From positions 334,708,793-334,772,792 of the forward strand of contig NC_081408.1 of assembly GCF_030272615.1 (NCBI RefSeq): a DNA stretch of 64,000 nucleotides. The letters run 5' to 3'. The notes beneath the pieces were generated by a model. That model was not told where the DNA came from and did not search any database. It was given only the letters and a program-made list of their open reading frames with translations. The stretch comes from Cryptomeria japonica. Its lineage: Eukaryota; Streptophyta; Pinopsida; Cupressales; Cupressaceae. Shown here piece after piece: positions 45,475 to 56,668 of the stretch (positions are counted from its first letter, which is position 1; every line of letters begins with the position of its first letter). A program made the position numbers and the translations under genes.

Positions 45475-47512
45475 TAGAAGACTACTTTTTTTCGGCCTCC
45501 AAGACTAACTTTTTATTTTTATTTTTTTCATATTTTTGACTTTTCAGATTTTTTGTCTTACAATTGTAGCAAAATATTGTACGACATCTCTCATATGTCA
45601 GAATGACACACTACAGGTATCATATGATATGGTACGGTTTATCGTACGACTAGGTAGGAATTTTCGTAAGGATCTGTATTTTAAGGTAAAAAAAGTAGAT
45701 TTCATTCTTCAGGATCTCTATTCAATTTTGATTATATTGACACTGGCTCTAGCTTGTTATCTGTGTATCTGAGAAATTTTCACAGCCTAATCAGTTTTTG
45801 CAAAACACCTGTCGAAGAATATGCTTATCAAACAAAGACAATATGACTACTGATTCGTTGTCTTTGCAGGTTGCTTGAGGAGAATCGACCAAACATCGTG
45901 TATTCTTTAAATTCATTATTAGGCACCTAAATTGCTATCTGGTTAAAGAACAAATTTGTATTTTGCTTTATAAGTAAATTCTGAGAGGTAGGAGAGTATG
46001 TTCTTATTTGTATAGACAATTAGAAATCCAAACCCTTGAGGCATTTTCTTTAAGTTTTATATTTGTATATCTTTAGTGGGCCTTCCCTCAAGAGGAGCTA
46101 ATAAATCTATAGCCATTATAGCTGGTGAGAGGGGAGCGACCCAAGTGGGAATGGCTAAATGCTAAGTACTCCAACCCACTATAAAAAAAAACATGATTTG
46201 ATGAAAATAAAGTCAATGACAGTGCTTAGGAATAGCTCTCCTCGGTACCTTCGAGTATATCAAACCTTAGTTTTCAAGGCTAGGAGACCTCTTAATTAAG
46301 TTTATACCCCAACACGCCGAATGGAACCCTTACTAGTTCCAATTAAAATTAGAGGCTACCTAGTTCACCTTTGAAAGGGGGGATAATCTTTTTCCAAGAG
46401 AGATGGTAACTCTCCCAAGACACTTGCCATATCATGCCCCCATTAGCATTTGGATTCAGCTAATACGACATTGAGAATCCATTGTGTGAGACTCAATGGT
46501 CATGTTCTGATTAGCTATTGGGTGTATACTTAAGTCAACAAGCAAATGTTTTCTTCTCTCACTAATTTCCATAGGGCTTTCATGTTGTGATTGGAGTTAT
46601 TATTCATATTACGTGTTTTATGTGTTTTCATCCCTAAAACTAACACTAGAATACCAAAACTAGAGAAAACAAGAAACAAACTCAGTGATCAAAATTTTGT
46701 CCATGTCAAAACTAGTCTATCCTAGTCAAAATTGCGTCTGTGTCAAAAACTAGTTCTATCCCAATGAAAACTCAACCTTTGTCCAACAAACTATCATGTG
46801 AATCTTCTAAGTAATCATCCTTCTACATACATATTTTTGTACGATATTCCATCAATCCTAACAGTTTGTCATTTGAGCCTGAATTCTATATCGTACAATA
46901 CCTTATTGTCTATCATCTTGTTTAGGGAACTATCATTTGAGCTTGCATCCTGTGTCGTATGATAAACCATTACATTGATCGGTTTGTCATTTTAGACATA
47001 CCCATCTGTCGTATGGTCTTAGGTAGAAACTCATACGAAACACTATTGTCATCGTCCTAAAGCTATTATACTATTGTCTGGTCCTGTAAAACATATCATA
47101 CGAATCTTTGATTTTGTCAGACCAAAACAATCAAACTTGCCTAAAATAGTCTACAGTGAGCATAAAACTGGTTATCATCATCCTGAACATAAACACATCA
47201 ATACAATGTAACTCTTCCATTTGTGTTGCATGATTTTGTCGATCATCCCTTAGCTAGTTCAACAACTACTTATCAAACTTAAGTCACTTAGATAACGTCT
47301 TATACAGGATAGATCGTTCATAAAACTAGACTTAGTCTTAGTCACTTCTCTTGAATCAACTTAGATAAACATCTTATATAGGATAGATCATTCCTAGAAC
47401 TAGAGTAAATCTTAGTTGCTTCTCTCAATCAATACATTAACCGAACAACTAGCTCTGAATTTGATCTTGACTTCTGCATCACAAACAACTTTAGGTCACA
47501 TCAGTCAGATAA
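45475..47512 (+). other. Leader of E2
   Basis: Non-coding leader with many TCGTATG, TCGTACGA, CATACGA and CATATGA words (for example 45575-45660 and 46840-47110), as in the E1 leader. The plus-strand ORF at 45536-45772 (78 residues) is not conserved in E1 as far as I can see. Ends at the gag ATG at 47513. Confidence 0.5.
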
Positions 47513-47671
47513 ATGCCTACTCAAACTAGAAGTGCTCGTAAGGAAAAAGACAAAGGCAAAGGATCAACCATTTCATATCAGATTAACCCATTCTATGTAA
47601 AGGACCCTCTCACTGATAAACCTTCATCATCAAAGATGCAAGTTTATGATCAACCTTTATCTCCCACTATA
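47513..47671 (+). pseudogene. Gag N-terminus of E2, truncated by F
   Basis: MPTQTRSARKEKDKGKGSTI, then NPFYVKDPL and YDQPLSPT, parallel to the E1 gag start at 34790. The open frame runs a few codons into the LTR F and then stops. The remaining gag must lie right of the window. Confidence 0.7.
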
Positions 47672-48144
47672 TATTGGCATTGTACACTCTTATGAGAATG
47701 ATCGTGTTGTCATTGATGGCAACCTTCTGGCAACCTTCTAGCACTCATCTGGTAAAGCCACCGGCAAGCACCGACACCGACACCGGCATAGACATCTACA
47801 TACACCGGCAAACACTTCACCGCATACCGACATCCTAGCCGACAGGAAATAAACTTTTGTTTATTGTATTTAATTGTAATTATCTTTTGTAAAGCCAACA
47901 AGGTATATTGTAAAAGACTCATATATATGTATGAGATCTTATAGGTCATTTGTGTGAGAAAGAGTTGTGAATTATGCATAAGGTGATATAAGTGACAATG
48001 AAGGTTTTGGCTATAGAATGAGCTTAAACGAGTACTGAACTTGGCATAGTTGATGCTGATTTGAAGCAATACATTGTATTGGATTTCATAATCCATTTTG
48101 TAAGTTAGTGAGACTTCTATCTTGTAAATTGAGTAGTGAGCTCT
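47672..48144 (+). repeat. Copia-type LTR F, left part
   Basis: Starts TATTGGCATTGTACACTC (TGTTGGCAT in relatives) and runs to TGAGTAGTGAGCTCT, where B is inserted. Repeated CACCGACACCGGC words lie at 47760-47800. The stretch corresponds to the first 60% of solo LTR F'. The rest continues beyond B, outside the window. The duplication copy before it is CTATA (47667-47671). Confidence 0.75.
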
Positions 48145-49359
48145 TGATTAATACTAAGAGGGGGGGTGAATTAGTATGTCAAAAAATACTGTAAACAAAA
48201 TCTTAAATAGTTTAGCAGATAACCGGTACAACAGATTCACTAATAAACCGGTTAAGATAAATGCAAAACAAATAAAAAACAAAGCATTCACCCAGAAGAG
48301 CACAATCACCATAACACAAGATATTTGACGTAGAAACCCAAATGGGAAAAACCACGATGAGCAGAAACTCACAAGTAACTATCTATAGAATGGTAACCAG
48401 ACCGGTTAAGGTTAGACCCGTTAAGGTCATACAATGTTCTTCACCCGAACAGATCCTGTTAGGAATCTAGATCTCTATTAGGAGATAAGTCTTGTTAAAG
48501 ACTACCCATTTAGAGGATTTAAGATCCACAGTTGTGAACCACCTTGTTAGAGGATTTACAAATGCTTTGCTGAGCCTACCCGATTAAGGGCTCTAGACTT
48601 GTCGAAGATGTGAGTAATCAACAAGTGAATGATCTAACTAATAGCACCATCTGCTTAATTAGATCATTGATAGCTCCTTGTTAATGCATTTTAGCATTAC
48701 TTCAGTCTTCAATATCTCCACACTCTATCTCTTCAAAAAGACCTAATCTTCTCTTCAATGATTGCACATAACTATTTCTATTCTATGTCTCACATATGCA
48801 AAACCCTCATCATAGACAAACCCTAGACATGATGTCCTTATAAGGGAATCTGATTTCATGTCAGTCCAATAGGATTTGACTACAAGTTCCTAGGTTCAGT
48901 GCATCTAGACACATTTGGTAATACAGCACAAAAACACTACCAAACTATCGGCGGATGATAACTCATCACACATTACAGTAATACTGGTTGGTAACTCATC
49001 ATAGAGTAATACCGGTTGATGACTCTCACAAATATATACCAGTTAATACAATATATTGATTACCGATTGTCAAAAATGAAGACTGGTAGAACATAGTGTT
49101 CAGATCAAAAGTTAACTACCACTTGGGTCCTTCATACTGCGTGAGATCCTCGAACTTCTTGGGATCCTCGTACCGCTTGGGCTCTTCATACAAACTATGA
49201 CTGGTAAACCTTCTTCTACAAAATACCGATAGTCTAAAGACTATACATTCAATAACATATAATAATAGTGATTGGAACAACTATTGGTTGAGCATAACTC
49301 ATACATAAAGAAAGTGTGTGTCCATCAATGACAATCAAAACATCATCAAAATGCCAACA
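48145..49359 (-). repeat. 3' LTR of B
   Basis: 1215 bp; plus-strand ends TGATTAATACTAAGAGGG and AATGCCAACA. Collinear with 62472-63614. It contains GTAGAAACCCAAATGGG (about 48331) and AAAACCACGATGAG, words shared with G and J. The 3' end (minus) has the run of C followed by TCTTAG that all copia LTRs here carry. Confidence 0.88.
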
Positions 49360-49360
49360 A

Positions 49361-49372
49361 TCTCCCCCTTTG
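49361..49372 (-). other. Polypurine tract of B
   Basis: CAAAGGGGGAGA on the minus strand, one base before the LTR start TGTTGGCATT; context ATCAATGCAAAGGGGG. Confidence 0.8.
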
Positions 49373-49619
49373 CATTGATGGCAACAGTTGGGAAAATTTA
49401 AACATTTGAGTGTTTTACATCAATAACAAAAAAGATGTTATAAGCAAAATTACTCCCCCTAAGCATATGCATTCCCACCTTTGCAAAAATTACAAGTAAG
49501 TGCATGAAATGGTAACATTCACCAAAATTGTAATGTACACTACTCCCCATTTGCCAACAATGACAAAGTAATGCAAAGTAACCCCTTTTTCCTTATACAA
49601 AGATAGAGTAAATATTCAT

Positions 49620-52314
49620 GACAATAAGGAATGAAATTTCTCAAAAATAGATTTAAAGTCCTTCTTAAAAGTTTTCATGGCCAATGTCCATGACTCAAGT
49701 AATGAGGTAGAAACCTCACTTTCAGTCTTCATTTGGAATGCTAGTTCTTACATTGCATCAATGGTACTCATCTCTTGAGTTACCATGATAGCTTCTAGAT
49801 TGAGAAAACATTTCTGAAGAATCTACAGTCTTGGTAATAGGAGCAGTTGAAGTTCCTGCAAATCTTGAGTCTGGTTCCTGATCTCTAAGTCCATCTTGGT
49901 AGTCTGATGCTGATAATGATGAATGGTTTGACCATAGGTAGTGAATGAATCATATGACATCTTGAAATTGCTGATATATTCCTATAACTCTGATTGGAGT
50001 TGAGCTTTTTGTTTAAGCACATTGTCACAAAATAGATGGGGTTGGCAGATTTTACTCAATAGTAAGTTACCTTCACCCATAGCAACACTAATATCCTTCT
50101 GTTTCTTTAGTAGTTGTGTCCTCAGTTCACTCATCTGCTTGAATAAGGCAACATTGAGTGCCTTTTCATGGTTTTTCTTTGCAGTTGCTTCAACAACATC
50201 TTCCAAGCATTGTACTTAGTCCTCCACTATGGTACAGAGAAGTGTAAGCTTGGAAAGAGAGGAATTGGTACTGGGGAGGTTGGTATCAGGAATCAGACTG
50301 GTAAGGGTGTCAACAAAAATTTGTATGACATCTTGTTCTTTCTTTCTTCGTAGTGCTTCCAATCTCTCTTGTGCAATTTTGATTCCTTGAAGCAGCTCAG
50401 ACTCATCTGCTGATTGAAGATCAATAGGAATGGTGGTATCAACTTGTTTGGTTTGATCATTGGTTGCCTTAGGAGTCTGCCCTCCTTCTTTTGTCTTGAT
50501 CTCTGCTTCTTTCCTCTTCTCTGCTTCCTTCTCCTCTTCTGCTCTTTTATTTTCCTCTTCTTTCTTCTTTTGCTCCTCTTCTCATTTTTTCTTCTCTTCA
50601 TCCTTCTTCTTTTCTTCTTCCTTCCTCTTGTATTCCTCTTTCTTCTTTTCTTCTTCTTCTCTCTTCTTCTCTTCTTCTTTCTTCTTCTCTTCCTCTTCTC
50701 TTATCTTCTTCTCTCTTCTTCTCTTCCTCCTTCTTTTCTTCCTCTTTCTTCTTCTCTAGCTCTTTATTTTTCTCTTCCTCTTTCATCTTCTCTACCTCTT
50801 TCTATTATCTTCCTCTTTCTTTTTCTCTTTCTCTTTTCTCTTGTTTTCATCTTGCCTTGCTTTTTCCTCTTTCTCTTTATCCTATTTCTCTTTTTCAACT
50901 TTTTCTTTGTCAGGAGTAACATCCTCAATATCTAATGCATCCACATCAATATGATCATTTTTCTTTGTCACTCTTTCACCTTGACTGTCAAATACCTCAT
51001 CTGGTTTGCCTGCGGAAAGGTCAGGTTCATGTTCAGCCTTCTTAGTGGCTTCAGCTACTTGGTGCATTCTGATAGCAGCTTTAACATGTAAATGTGTATC
51101 CTTTTCTACTTCATAATTCTTACCTTCTAGTAGCTTGAGTCGTCTCCTTATCATGAAGAAGAGGCCTTTGTTCTTATCCATAATTTCATATAATTCAGAA
51201 TTTGAGGCATCATGGAAGTACTGTGCAAAAAATTTCTCCCTGATCTCTTGTTCCTTTTCAATGGCAATGTGCCATCTATTATCTAAAGAATTATATAAAG
51301 AATTTGTAGTAACCGATCTAATCTCAGATGGTGACTGATCATTAATACATAAGTATTTAATGACTTCCTGTTCTACCTTTTCTTTCTCATTATCATTAAA
51401 ATCATCAAAATGTTCCTTCAAGTCATCAAGAAATTTTCTCCTAATGTCCTTTATTATTCTTTGACAATGTGTCAAAGGTTTATAAGAAGAAATATCTATA
51501 TTTACCGATGCAGAGGTTGTTGGTGCATTACTGGTAGACTTTGTCTTTTTGTTTGATTGCCTCAACTTCTTTGTTTCAATCTCCAGTTCAGTGTCTTCTA
51601 CCTCCGGTGATTGACTCCTGGATTTACGCTTCCTCTCCAATACTTTAGCCAAAATAACCTCAGGTTTCTTCTTAGTAGGTGACCACTTGGTCACTTTCAG
51701 ACTAGTAGAGGTAACCGGTGCAGATGTTGATGTTATTGCTTTGCCCTTTTTTTGTTTTGGTTCCTCAATCAGTGTAACCTTCTCTAAGTAGGTATCGGTT
51801 CTCTTCCTCTTTGCATCTAGTGGTGAGGCAAGTAGGGTAGAGGCATACCCGATCAAAATGTCATTCACCACTTCATACCCCATAGGTTCAAGCACTTCCT
51901 TTCTGGGTTCTAATGCTTCCATTATGCATTCATCTATCCTTATTGTGATGCAGATGTCATCTTCATATGTCTTCACTAAATCATCAGATATCCTCATTCT
52001 CAGGTTCATCTTTAGTTTGAAATCACCAAAGTACTTATTTAGAACCTCAGGATATCCAGTTCCCACTGCTTGTAGACACTCCTTGATCTACTTGGAAATC
52101 AGTAGGTCAGCAGACCATTGAACATCACCTACTCTAGGGAAATAGCCTTGAAAGTAGAAGAATAAACCGACCAGAAGTTGTCCAACCCTGAACATTAGAG
52201 AATTGTCCTATTTGATGGACTTCAGATTCAACAACAACTGCTTTTATAAATAGGTGCATAGGTCAAATTTAGTATTTTCTTTGATCATCTTGTAAGAAGC
52301 ATTCACCACAGTAG
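49620..52314 (-). pseudogene. ORFx of B, middle and C-terminal part
   Basis: After insertion A the frame runs from VVNASYKMIKENTKFDLC (about 52310) through two stops, then LLVGLFFYFQGYFPRVGDV and VGTGYPEVLNKYFGDFKLKM into an open 394-residue piece (50882-52066). That piece has Lys/Ser/Thr-rich linkers (KKLRQSNKKTKS), a conserved-looking helical part (SLDNRWHIAIEKEQEIREKF) and an acidic end. Beyond a stop at 50882 lies a Lys/Glu/Arg-rich repeat region (50505-50880), then AVKKNHEK-like coiled coil (49982-50206) and a last piece near 49640 (MKTFKKDFKSIFEKF). The D homologue ends in a similar helical piece. No enzyme or membrane motif seen. Confidence 0.6.
50505..50880 (-). repeat. Purine-rich coding repeat (Lys/Glu) in ORFx of B
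   Basis: Nearly pure CTTCTT/CTCTT sequence on the plus strand, reading KEEEKK- and EKKREE-type runs on the minus strand. Open in several frames because of its composition, which explains the long Leu/Phe/Ser ORFs on the plus strand. D has a shorter Lys-rich stretch in the corresponding place. Confidence 0.75.
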
Positions 52315-53530
52315 TTTAATGTCCTAAAATTGCGACACTTGCAATTTCGACTGCATTTGGGTCTTCACAATGGCGACGCAACACTGAACCTGAATGGAGA
52401 CCCCGAAACTTGTTCATGACATCAAAAACTGCATTTTTTAGCACCCTGCCCTGATCCTCCTTGCACCCTGCTGTCCCTGGAGGTGGGACCAGGGTGCCCA
52501 GTGCCCTAGTCCTTTAGGACCATAGCATCCAGTGCCCTAGTCCTCCAGGACCATGGTGCCCAGCGCCCTGGTCCCTGGCCCTATTTTGGGCCTGGTCTCT
52601 TATGGGGCTTCGGGTCTTTAAGTTTGCAAATTGGAAAATAAAGTTGCTATGTCGGCCCAAGGTAAAAAAAATCAGTCTTTCAGCCCTAATTGGCAAGTAT
52701 ATAAACTACATTTCCTCTCCCATTTTGAGGAGGAAGGACATATGTCTACAAGACGCGGAAGCGATATTCAAACATTCAAGCATTCAAGCATTCAAGCATT
52801 CCTTCAAGCAATTGAGCATTCTAAGTCTCCATTCAAGACTACGTGTTGCATTCAAGACAAGGATTCAACCATTGAAGAGGAGATCACATACAACATACAA
52901 CATACAACAACATTTACACCTTCGCATGTAAGAATACAAACATTCTTACAACAAGGTATCAGTACTTTATTACATTACAAACATTTACATTTACAGCATT
53001 CTCATTTCTTGGTTAATTCCAAAATTGGGGTTTGACCTAAGGGTAAACCCCTAATCCCTAACCCCCCAATCGTCCTCTCCTTTCTATGTGTAGGTTGCAG
53101 GTACGCGACTGTAATTGAAGATCTGGAATCCTGTGCAAAGACGAACAGATCCCCCTTCGTCCCGTCAACTTTCGCTCAAATTTGCAGGACAGCATCGTCT
53201 CGACATTTTACTGCTAATTCCAGGTCCACAGCTTCATCCTATATTCCTATCTCTGTTTATAAGTGAATCTTTCTCACTTTACATGCATTCCTATCTCAAT
53301 CCTTCTATCTACATTCTTTACAAAAGAGGGTAGCCTTGTTGTTCCAACCCTTGAAACTAATTTAGAATCCAATCTTGCATTGTGTGGGATTGGATCTTGT
53401 GGGTTTCAACTCCTCTTTTGAATGTAAAGTCTCCCCTAAGTGAAAACCGTCAACCCTAGTGACCTCCTTTCTCTCTCCTTGGAGTGGTGGGGGGAACACT
53501 TAGGGTTCGATCATGATTTTCCACTTTACA
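52315..53530 (+). repeat. 5' LTR of A
   Basis: 1216 bp, starting TTTAATGTCCTAAAATTGCG (TGTAACATCC in the 3' copy) and ending CACTTTACA. TATA box TATATAAA at 52698-52705. Compared with the 3' LTR it lacks about 54 bp after CCCCCTTCGT (53160), exactly the part with the hairpin module. Most other differences are C/T or G/A. Confidence 0.9.
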
Positions 53531-53533
53531 TTT

Positions 53534-53550
53534 TGGTGAACCTGACGTGA
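53534..53550 (+). other. Primer-binding site of A
   Basis: TGGTGAACCTGACGTGA, three bases after the 5' LTR. It differs from the E-family site and from the copia site. I do not assign the tRNA with confidence. Confidence 0.65.
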
Positions 53551-53897
53551 ACATCCTTTCTGATTATCCATGGTTAGATCTGAAAATTGGATGCCTTGAT
53601 TACATTTCCATGTTTGATCTTTTGCAAATTTTAGAGGTTAATTGCATAAAAACCCTAAATTTTCTTTTTAGTAATTGAGCTTGCGAAATGTCTAAATGTT
53701 AATGCTTGTTTCAGATCTACCCTTCTATTGCAAATTATCAATTCATATTTGTGCTTTAATTCTTAAAATTAAGTGGTTAAGTGTCAAAACCCTAATTTTT
53801 AAAACCCTCTTCATTCAACCTTTGACTGATAATTTCACTGATCAAAACATCTCCAAATCAGCTGTAACTTTGGATTCCGCAACAAAATCATAATATC

Positions 53898-54620
53898 TTT
53901 CATCCCTGAAAATTTGGGAAAAAGTTGCGAGGACCGTGTGCACCCCGAGCGCCATTGTCCCCGACATTTTTTTCCGAAATTTTGGGAGCTAGATCTTACT
54001 GTATTTTTCTGCTAAAATCCAGAATCTTGGTTGATTTCATCAATTCTAACACTTTCAAAATTAAAGTCAAAGTTGGTCTAGTGATTGCTTGGATTAAGGC
54101 TTCTAATCATTCAAAAATTGTTGAAATTGAAATTTTGTGTCAAAATTGTGTTCTTACTGTCCTAAATCTGAAAAGTGTGTCAGCATTCATTCGAAATTTC
54201 AGTGCTTTATTCAAATTCTTGCAATTTGTGACTTTTGAAATTAAGTGTTTAATTGCAACAACTTTGATTTCCGCTTTCAAAATTGAATTTTGCATGAAAT
54301 TGAGTCAACTTTTAAATTTCAAACCTTGCATTGCTCTTAGTATTCCCTCTAAAATCATAAAATTCAAAATTTCAGTTTCCCTCTCTTTTTCAAAATTCAA
54401 ATTTTGCATTTTTCAACAATCTGGGTAGGATTCAATTTTGAGATTGCAACTTTAATTTGGACTATCTATAGATCATAAAATCACTCAATTTTTTCAGATT
54501 AGTTTTAAAATCATCATAACTTTCATCTGAAAATTTCGAAAGAAGTTGCAAGGACCGTGTGCACTCCGTTTGCCACGGTCCCCGACATTTTTTCTGAAAT
54601 TTTGGGAGATTGTCATGATT
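53898..54620 (+). repeat. Duplicated hairpin module in the leader of A
   Basis: Two copies of about 95 bp, 620 bp apart (53898-53995 and 54519-54615), both with AAAGTTGC- or GAAGTTGC-, then a hairpin, CCCCGACATTTTTT and GAAATTTTGGGAG. The second hairpin pairs GGACCGTG (54552-54559) with CACGGTCC (54574-54581) perfectly. The first (53931-53938 with 53953-53960) has one mismatch and one G-U pair. Both expose GTGCAC at the top of the stem and start of the loop. A third relative is in U5 of the LTRs (about 59736-59765 and 3331-3361). A packaging or dimerisation role is inferred. Confidence 0.65.
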
Positions 54621-54706
54621 GCATTTAACAGCCTAAATCTAGGAGATTGGCTGATTTTATTGAAATTTGCTACCTCTAAATTCAAAATTCTCTCCCTCTC
54701 TAGTGC

Positions 54707-56668
54707 ATGAGTTTTACAACAATAAGCCCTACTTACACTATTCCCGTTAGACGAAGCCGTAGAATTAAGTCTTTCCAAGGTTTAATTACCGAGAAGATGG
54801 AACCTAATTTGAATGGTCTTTTTAATGAGGACAAGGGTAATTCCTCTAATCCTCCTAATGATGAAGAAGCTCTCCATGAGGTTTCTGTAGAACAACTTTC
54901 GAAATTGGATAACCAATTTGATGGTTTTCAGCAATGGATGTCTCAATAATACCCCGATAGTCAAGCTCTTTCCTTAATTGAGGGTCTAAAATGAATGGTT
55001 CAAAGTGATAAGAATGGAATTGATATTTTGCATGGTATTGCACACATTGTGGATTCGAATGTGATGCCTATGAAGAGTTGTGCCGAAACTTTAGGTTATA
55101 CACAACCTCCCACTCAAGTGAATCATTCTATTCCGTTGACAACTTCTATTGCTAGTATACCTACTTTTACCACTTCAATACAAGACATTCTGCCTATGAT
55201 CACCAGTCATGGGGGCAATCCTTCTTCTTCATTTAACCCTCTTCCTTCATTCAATCCAACTTCTTCATTCATTCCTTCAATAAGTATTCCTATTATATCT
55301 CCACAAATGAACATGACGCAAGGGGGCAATTCATTTAACCATTCCATTCCTCCTTGTAGTGCTCCTCTTTTCCAATCATCTCCTATGACTAACTATCATA
55401 GTGTCCTGCCACCTTACTCTCAATCAATACCTTCTTTGAATAACATAATACCTCCATCAGAATCTAGCACGTCTAACATGAACTCCTCGACTGAAGCGAC
55501 CATTAACAATCTTGCACAAACTGTCTCTTCTTTACAGCAACAAATTGCGTCTATGAATCAATCTAAGTTTAGTGTGCCCACATTTGATGTTGCGAGCCCA
55601 CTTTCTCTTGACATTGTTCGAGCTATCCCCCCTAAACATATTGAAATCCCGCATTTGGAGCTTTATAATGGTAAAGGTGATCCTCTAACACATGTTAAGA
55701 CTTTTCAAACAATATGTACCGATTTTGCTTATGACCAAAGGTTGCTTGCAAAACTGTTTACTAGGACATTAAGAGATAAAGCCCTACAATGGTATTGCTC
55801 GTTGCCTTCTTATTCTATTACTTCTTTCGAACAACTTGCAAATGCTTTTATTCAACAATTTCAAAACAATATAAGTCCTAAAGTTACTTTGATTGATTTA
55901 ATGCATTGTAAACAAGGTGTTAAAGAAAAAGTGACTGATTTCATTGGTAGATATAAGCATTTGTATGCTCAAATTTCTTTTCCAGTGCCTGACAATGATG
56001 TTCAAAGAATCTTTATTTCTAATTTACAAAAAGATATTAGAGAAAAACTTCTGTTTTCTGAGTTTACTTCTTTCCAACAGTTGTGTGCAACTCTTCACAA
56101 TTATCAACTGATTGTGACTCAAATGGAACAAGCAAATCCTATGGCTCTGAGTGATAAGGGTGATAGTAGTCAACAACCATTTGGAAAGTTTAAACCGAAC
56201 AGAGAGTCCATTAAGTTCAATGAAAACATCATCAACAACAATGTGAATGCAGCATCAGGTGTGCCTCCTATTTCTAAGTTTTTCAAGAAAGAAAGAAAGT
56301 TTACTCCTTTGAATGAATCATTGCATAGTATTATGAATAAGTTATTGGAACAAAATGTGCTTACTCTCCCTCCTATAAAGCAAATAGATCCTGCAAAGAT
56401 TAATTCACCCTATTTTGATAACAAATCTTTTTGTCAATTTCATCGTCAACCTGGGCATGATACTGAAAAATGTTTTGCTTTAAAGGGTAAAATTCAAGAT
56501 TTGATTGATAATAATACTATCTCTATTTCTGGTGTGAATGATAAAGGCAACACATCTGTAGCTCCTCCTAACCAAAATCTTAATATTTTTACTGATCGAT
56601 TACCTTCTCATACCTCTAATGTGATTGAGACTAATGATTCCTCTTTCTCATACTCCGAATGTGATTAA
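54707..56668 (+). pseudogene. Gag of A
   Basis: Start ATG at 54707 (MSFTTISPTYTIPVRRSRRI), stops at 54947 and 54989, then one open frame of 557 residues from 54995. An Asn/Pro/Ser-rich stretch precedes the capsid-like core: IPHLELYNGKGDPLTHVKTF, FTRTLRDKALQWYCSLPS, FEQLANAFIQQFQNNISPKV and RIFISNLQKDIREKLLF. A knuckle-like motif FCQFHRQPGHDTEKCFALKG (about 56431) follows, as in E1. This is the gag family of Tat/Athila-like gypsy elements. It builds the particle and is the best preserved coding part of the window apart from G. Confidence 0.82.

Larger units (their letters stand above)
44289..47671 (+). mobile_element. Element E2, second E-family gypsy element, 5' part
   Basis: 5' LTR 44289-45453, primer site 45458-45474, leader 45475-47512 and the first 50 or so codons of gag (47513-47671), then interrupted by the LTR F. 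It is inserted in the 5' LTR of E1 in the opposite direction, so two related elements stand head to head. The expected target duplication copy is ATGGT (44284-44288); the partner is outside the window. Confidence 0.82.

Noticed and set aside
47710-48096. 128-residue minus-strand ORF in LTR F
   Set aside because: Antisense of an LTR with CACCGACACCGG repeats; no homology in the sibling LTR F'.
50414-50935. 173-residue plus-strand ORF rich in Leu, Phe and Ser, membrane-protein-like
   Set aside because: It is the reverse of the purine-rich ORFx repeat; simple composition keeps both strands open. No start context or homology.
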